From Balneolaceae bacterium (lineage in GTDB: Bacteria; Bacteroidota; Rhodothermia; Balneolales; Balneolaceae), in NCBI GenBank assembly GCA_017640665.1, contig JAEPQE010000003.1, positions 496,001 to 560,000 on the forward strand: a stretch of DNA of 64,000 bases, read 5' to 3'. The notes under the pieces were generated by a model. That model saw nothing but the letters and a program-made list of their open reading frames with translations, did not search any database and was not told the DNA's origin. Below are positions 61,680 through 64,000 of this stretch, piece after piece; position 1 is the stretch's first letter; the number at the start of each line of letters is the position of its first letter. Position numbers and translations under genes: made by a program.

Positions 61680-62708
61680 ATGACGATTAAAGAAATACTA
61701 AATAAGCTGTCATTTTCAGAAGATCTGTCTCAGGTTGAAGCCGAAATTGCTATGAACCTGATTATGACCGGGGAAGTCAACTCTGAGCAGGTTGCTGCTT
61801 TTCTTACAGCAATGCGCCTGAAAGGGGAAACCATTGACGAACTAACGGCTTTTGTTCGTGTGATGAGGGAGCAGTCAATAAAAGTTAACGTAAATGTTGA
61901 TGGAGCCGTTGACTTGGTTGGAACAGGCGGAGACAAGTCAGGAACGTTTAATATCTCAACCATATCATCAATTATAGTGGCAGGAGCTGGAGTTCCGGTG
62001 ATCAAACATGGTAACCGAAGCGCTTCAAGTAAATGCGGTAGCGCGGATGTATTAGCTAAACTGGGAGCTAAGATAGAACTCGATAACAAGGCGGTTGAAA
62101 GAGTATTCAATGAAGTTGGCATGGCTTTTATGTTTGCCCCAATGTTTCACCCAGCCATGAAGTATGTAATGCCTGCTCGTCGTGCTCTTGGGTTTCGAAC
62201 CTTCTTCAATATACTCGGACCTATGAGTAATCCGGCTGGGGTGAAGCGATATGTAATCGGAGCTTTCAGTAAAGAAGTGGCTTCCAAAATGGTTAGTATT
62301 CTGGCTAACCTGGATACTGAATTTGCCTATACGTTTAATTCTCATGATGGCCTTGATGAGCTGAGTACAACCGCTCATGCAGAGGTATTTGAACTTAAAG
62401 ATAGCGTAGTGTCAAGAGCTATCACATTTGATGCTCAATCCATTGGCTTTCAAAAAGTTGGTATGGATGAGTTAATGGGGGGAGAGCCCGATGTAAATGC
62501 TGAAATATTCAATAACATCCTTGATAACAAAGCCACACGAGCTCAGAAAGAAATCATTCTATTGAACGCTACCTTTGCAATTCAGGCATCAGGGAAAGTG
62601 GAGTCATTAGTTGAGGCAAAGGAATTGGCCACTGATTGTCTCGAATCTAGCAAAGCCCGAAAACTATTCGATCAGTTTGTGGAAGCAACAAACAGTGTAG
62701 GAGCCTGA
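61680..62708 (+). CDS. trpD: Anthranilate phosphoribosyltransferase
   Basis: TrpD joins anthranilate to PRPP. The 342-residue protein has the conserved GTGGDKSGTFNIST (PRPP-binding), KHGNRSASSKCGSADVLAKLG and the LGPMSNPAG segment. It follows trpG without a gap and precedes trpC by one base. Confidence 0.97.
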   Translation: MTIKEILNKLSFSEDLSQVEAEIAMNLIMTGEVNSEQVAAFLTAMRLKGETIDELTAFVRVMREQSIKVNVNVDGAVDLVGTGGDKSGTFNISTISSIIVAGAGVPVIKHGNRSASSKCGSADVLAKLGAKIELDNKAVERVFNEVGMAFMFAPMFHPAMKYVMPARRALGFRTFFNILGPMSNPAGVKRYVIGAFSKEVASKMVSILANLDTEFAYTFNSHDGLDELSTTAHAEVFELKDSVVSRAITFDAQSIGFQKVGMDELMGGEPDVNAEIFNNILDNKATRAQKEIILLNATFAIQASGKVESLVEAKELATDCLESSKARKLFDQFVEATNSVGA

Positions 62709-62709
62709 A

Positions 62710-63525
62710 ATGGCAAATGTGCTAGAACGTATCGTTGAACAAACTACCTCAGATCTTGTCAAAAGGAAGAAAGAGATTTCATTTAATGACCTGCATTCAC
62801 TGGAAGGTTTCGAAAAAGAGCGAATCGATTTCAAAGAGGCTCTTCAGGCAGAGCGAGTATCGGTTATAGCCGAAGTGAAGAAAGCGAGTCCTTCTAAAGG
62901 AATTATCCGCGAAGATTTTAACCCTATAGATATCGCACTCAGATATGAAGACGGAGGCGCTTCAGCTATCTCTGTTTTGACAGATAAACCTTTCTTTAAA
63001 GGTGATCTGGAATACTTATCTGCTATTTCTAAACGCGTTCGACTTCCGCTGCTTCGTAAAGATTTTATTATAGATCCCTTTCAGATTAAAGAAGCTCGTG
63101 CTTTTGGAGCTGATGCCGTACTTATAATTGTAGCAATTACAGAAGGAAGCCAGTTGAACGAGTTAATAGCAGCAGCTAAGGAATTCGGTCTTTCTGCTTT
63201 GGTGGAATGTTACGATCAGGACGATTTTGATCGCCTTGATTTCTCCGAAGTAGATATTCTGGGAGTGAATAACCGCGATCTAAAGCATTTCAAAGTGGAT
63301 GTGCACCGCGGTATCTCTATTTTAAAGCAAGCTCCGGAAGGAACCGTTTTAGTTTCAGAAAGTGGAATATCCAATGGAGAAGACATCGCATTATTAAAAC
63401 GGGAAGGAATTCATTCAGCGTTGATCGGGGAACATTTTATGAGACAAACTGATCCTGGTAAAGCAGTTTCAGAATTGTTGGAACAGGGTGAAGAAGTTTA
63501 TGAAAGGAGTTTTCAGGATGGGTGA
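62710..63525 (+). CDS. trpC: Indole-3-glycerol-phosphate synthase
   Basis: TrpC closes the indole ring. The 271-residue TIM barrel has IAEVKKASPSKG near strand 1, SVLTDKPFFKGDLEYL, LLRKDFIIDPFQI, LGVNNRDLK and VSESGI in the usual order, with catalytic Lys and Glu residues in place. The zinc-ribbon gene starts within its last codons (eight-base overlap). Confidence 0.97.
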   Translation: MANVLERIVEQTTSDLVKRKKEISFNDLHSLEGFEKERIDFKEALQAERVSVIAEVKKASPSKGIIREDFNPIDIALRYEDGGASAISVLTDKPFFKGDLEYLSAISKRVRLPLLRKDFIIDPFQIKEARAFGADAVLIIVAITEGSQLNELIAAAKEFGLSALVECYDQDDFDRLDFSEVDILGVNNRDLKHFKVDVHRGISILKQAPEGTVLVSESGISNGEDIALLKREGIHSALIGEHFMRQTDPGKAVSELLEQGEEVYERSFQDG

Positions 63526-63736
63526 GTTAAAAGAGTCTGAATTTTGTTGCTCAATGATGTACGAAAATGTTTTATCAAGCTTTGATGAGAATGGAGAAAT
63601 ATTGTACGATGAAGTAGATGTAATTATGAATAAATGGGATGATGGAACCTTTGGAATTCCAATTCATGATGGAGGCACGTCTGTAATTAAGATTAATTAT
63701 TGTCCCTGGTGTGGAACAAAATTGACCAATGAATAA
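63518..63736 (+). CDS. Small zinc-ribbon-like protein (DUF6980-like) inside the trp operon
   Basis: ATG at 63518 lies ten bases after an AGGAG and gives 72 residues; a longer frame starts at 63488 inside trpC and is less likely. The protein has an N-terminal CCSMMYENV and a C-terminal CPWCGTKL, four Cys that could bind zinc, with a YDEVDVIMNKWDDG and IPIHDGGTSVIKINYCPWCG segment that resembles DUF6980. It overlaps trpC by eight bases and trpF by eight bases. Its role is unknown, and it has no known place in tryptophan synthesis. Confidence 0.7.
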   Translation: MGELKESEFCCSMMYENVLSSFDENGEILYDEVDVIMNKWDDGTFGIPIHDGGTSVIKINYCPWCGTKLTNE

Positions 63737-64000
63737 AACAAAAGTCAAAATATGTGGAATTACGAATCTGGGTGATGCCCGTTTTGCTGCCGGAGCTATG
63801 GCCGATTACCTCGGATTCATTTTCTATGAAAAAAGTCCGCGCTACATCGAACCCGGTGAAGCAGGAGCTATTATCAACTGGATTGAAGGTCCTGAGAAGG
63901 TGGGAGTGTTTGTAAATCAGCCACTGGATGATGTAAACAGAATAGCTAAAGAATCAGGCCTGGACCTTGTTCAGCTTCACGGAGATGAAACGCTGGAATA
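63729..64000 (+). CDS. trpF: Phosphoribosylanthranilate isomerase, 3' end outside the window
   Basis: The visible 90 residues start MNKTKVKICGITN with the KICGIT signature and continue with DYLGFIFYEKSPRYI and LVQLHGDE, all diagnostic for TrpF. The ATG lies inside the zinc-ribbon gene. trpB and trpA would be expected just downstream, beyond the window. Confidence 0.95.
   Translation, partial: MNKTKVKICGITNLGDARFAAGAMADYLGFIFYEKSPRYIEPGEAGAIINWIEGPEKVGVFVNQPLDDVNRIAKESGLDLVQLHGDETLE

Overview
The window looks like a chromosomal segment of a Bacteroidota-type bacterium, most likely the Balneola/Gracilimonas group (Balneolota). This is inferred from gene content and style. The window has PorV/PorQ-family outer-membrane proteins with a sorting-domain-like propeller protein, a bacillithiol gene (bshC), a Bacteroidota-style TAnnTTTG promoter before the trp operon, frequent TTG/GTG starts, weak Shine-Dalgarno signals and moderate GC (about 40% by eye).

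Layout. 1-2.5 kb: end of a chromosomal integron. A truncated tyrosine-recombinase gene (+) lies beside an attI-like site, followed on the minus strand by three gene cassettes (TIR-domain protein, unknown protein, alpha/beta-hydrolase lipoprotein cut by the window edge) separated by two recognisable attC sites. 2.5-6.8 kb: MFS transporter and trkA-trkH potassium uptake. 6.9-15.6 kb: a three-gene minus-strand operon of a sensor kinase, a secreted FecR-domain protein and a giant PKD-repeat protein. 15.7-18.2 kb: a lipoprotein zinc metalloprotease. 18.3-19.5 kb: alanine dehydrogenase. 19.6-24.9 kb: an AT-rich island with a trypsin-like protease without signal peptide, a lipoprotein, and a propeller-type histidine kinase whose 5' part is AT-rich and whose 3' part has host composition, then its LuxR-type response regulator. 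25-37 kb: housekeeping and small operons (LolC/E-type permease, lysS, phosphopantetheinyl transferase, DUF2520-like protein, alkyltransferase-like protein, two thioredoxin-fold proteins, queD-queE-SDR, nuclease-like protein, cupin, sodium:solute symporter, RDD protein). 37-43.6 kb: BFN-UVR protein, bshC, folate cyclo-ligase, PspC protein, tmk, START-like protein, aroE, pgeF. 43.6-44.9 kb: a histone-deacetylase-family gene broken by a one-base frameshift and a 430-base gap with a cluster of DnaA-box-like 9-mers. 44.9-48.9 kb: dxr-rseP-psd-pssA. 48.9-58.3 kb: an eight-gene, tightly overlapping minus-strand operon for surface polysaccharide and outer-membrane proteins. 58.3-64 kb: the trp operon trpE-trpS-trpG-trpD-trpC-(zinc-ribbon protein)-trpF.

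The strongest regulatory discovery is a complete classical transcription attenuator before trpE: a 24-codon leader ORF with three consecutive Trp codons, an antiterminator whose 5' arm overlaps the end of the leader ORF, and an intrinsic terminator with a T-tract. The operon it would control also carries trpS, so biosynthesis and charging of tryptophan would answer to the same signal. The second main discovery is the integron end with a decayed integrase and a TIR-domain cassette.

No rRNA, tRNA, CRISPR array or intact insertion sequence was seen.
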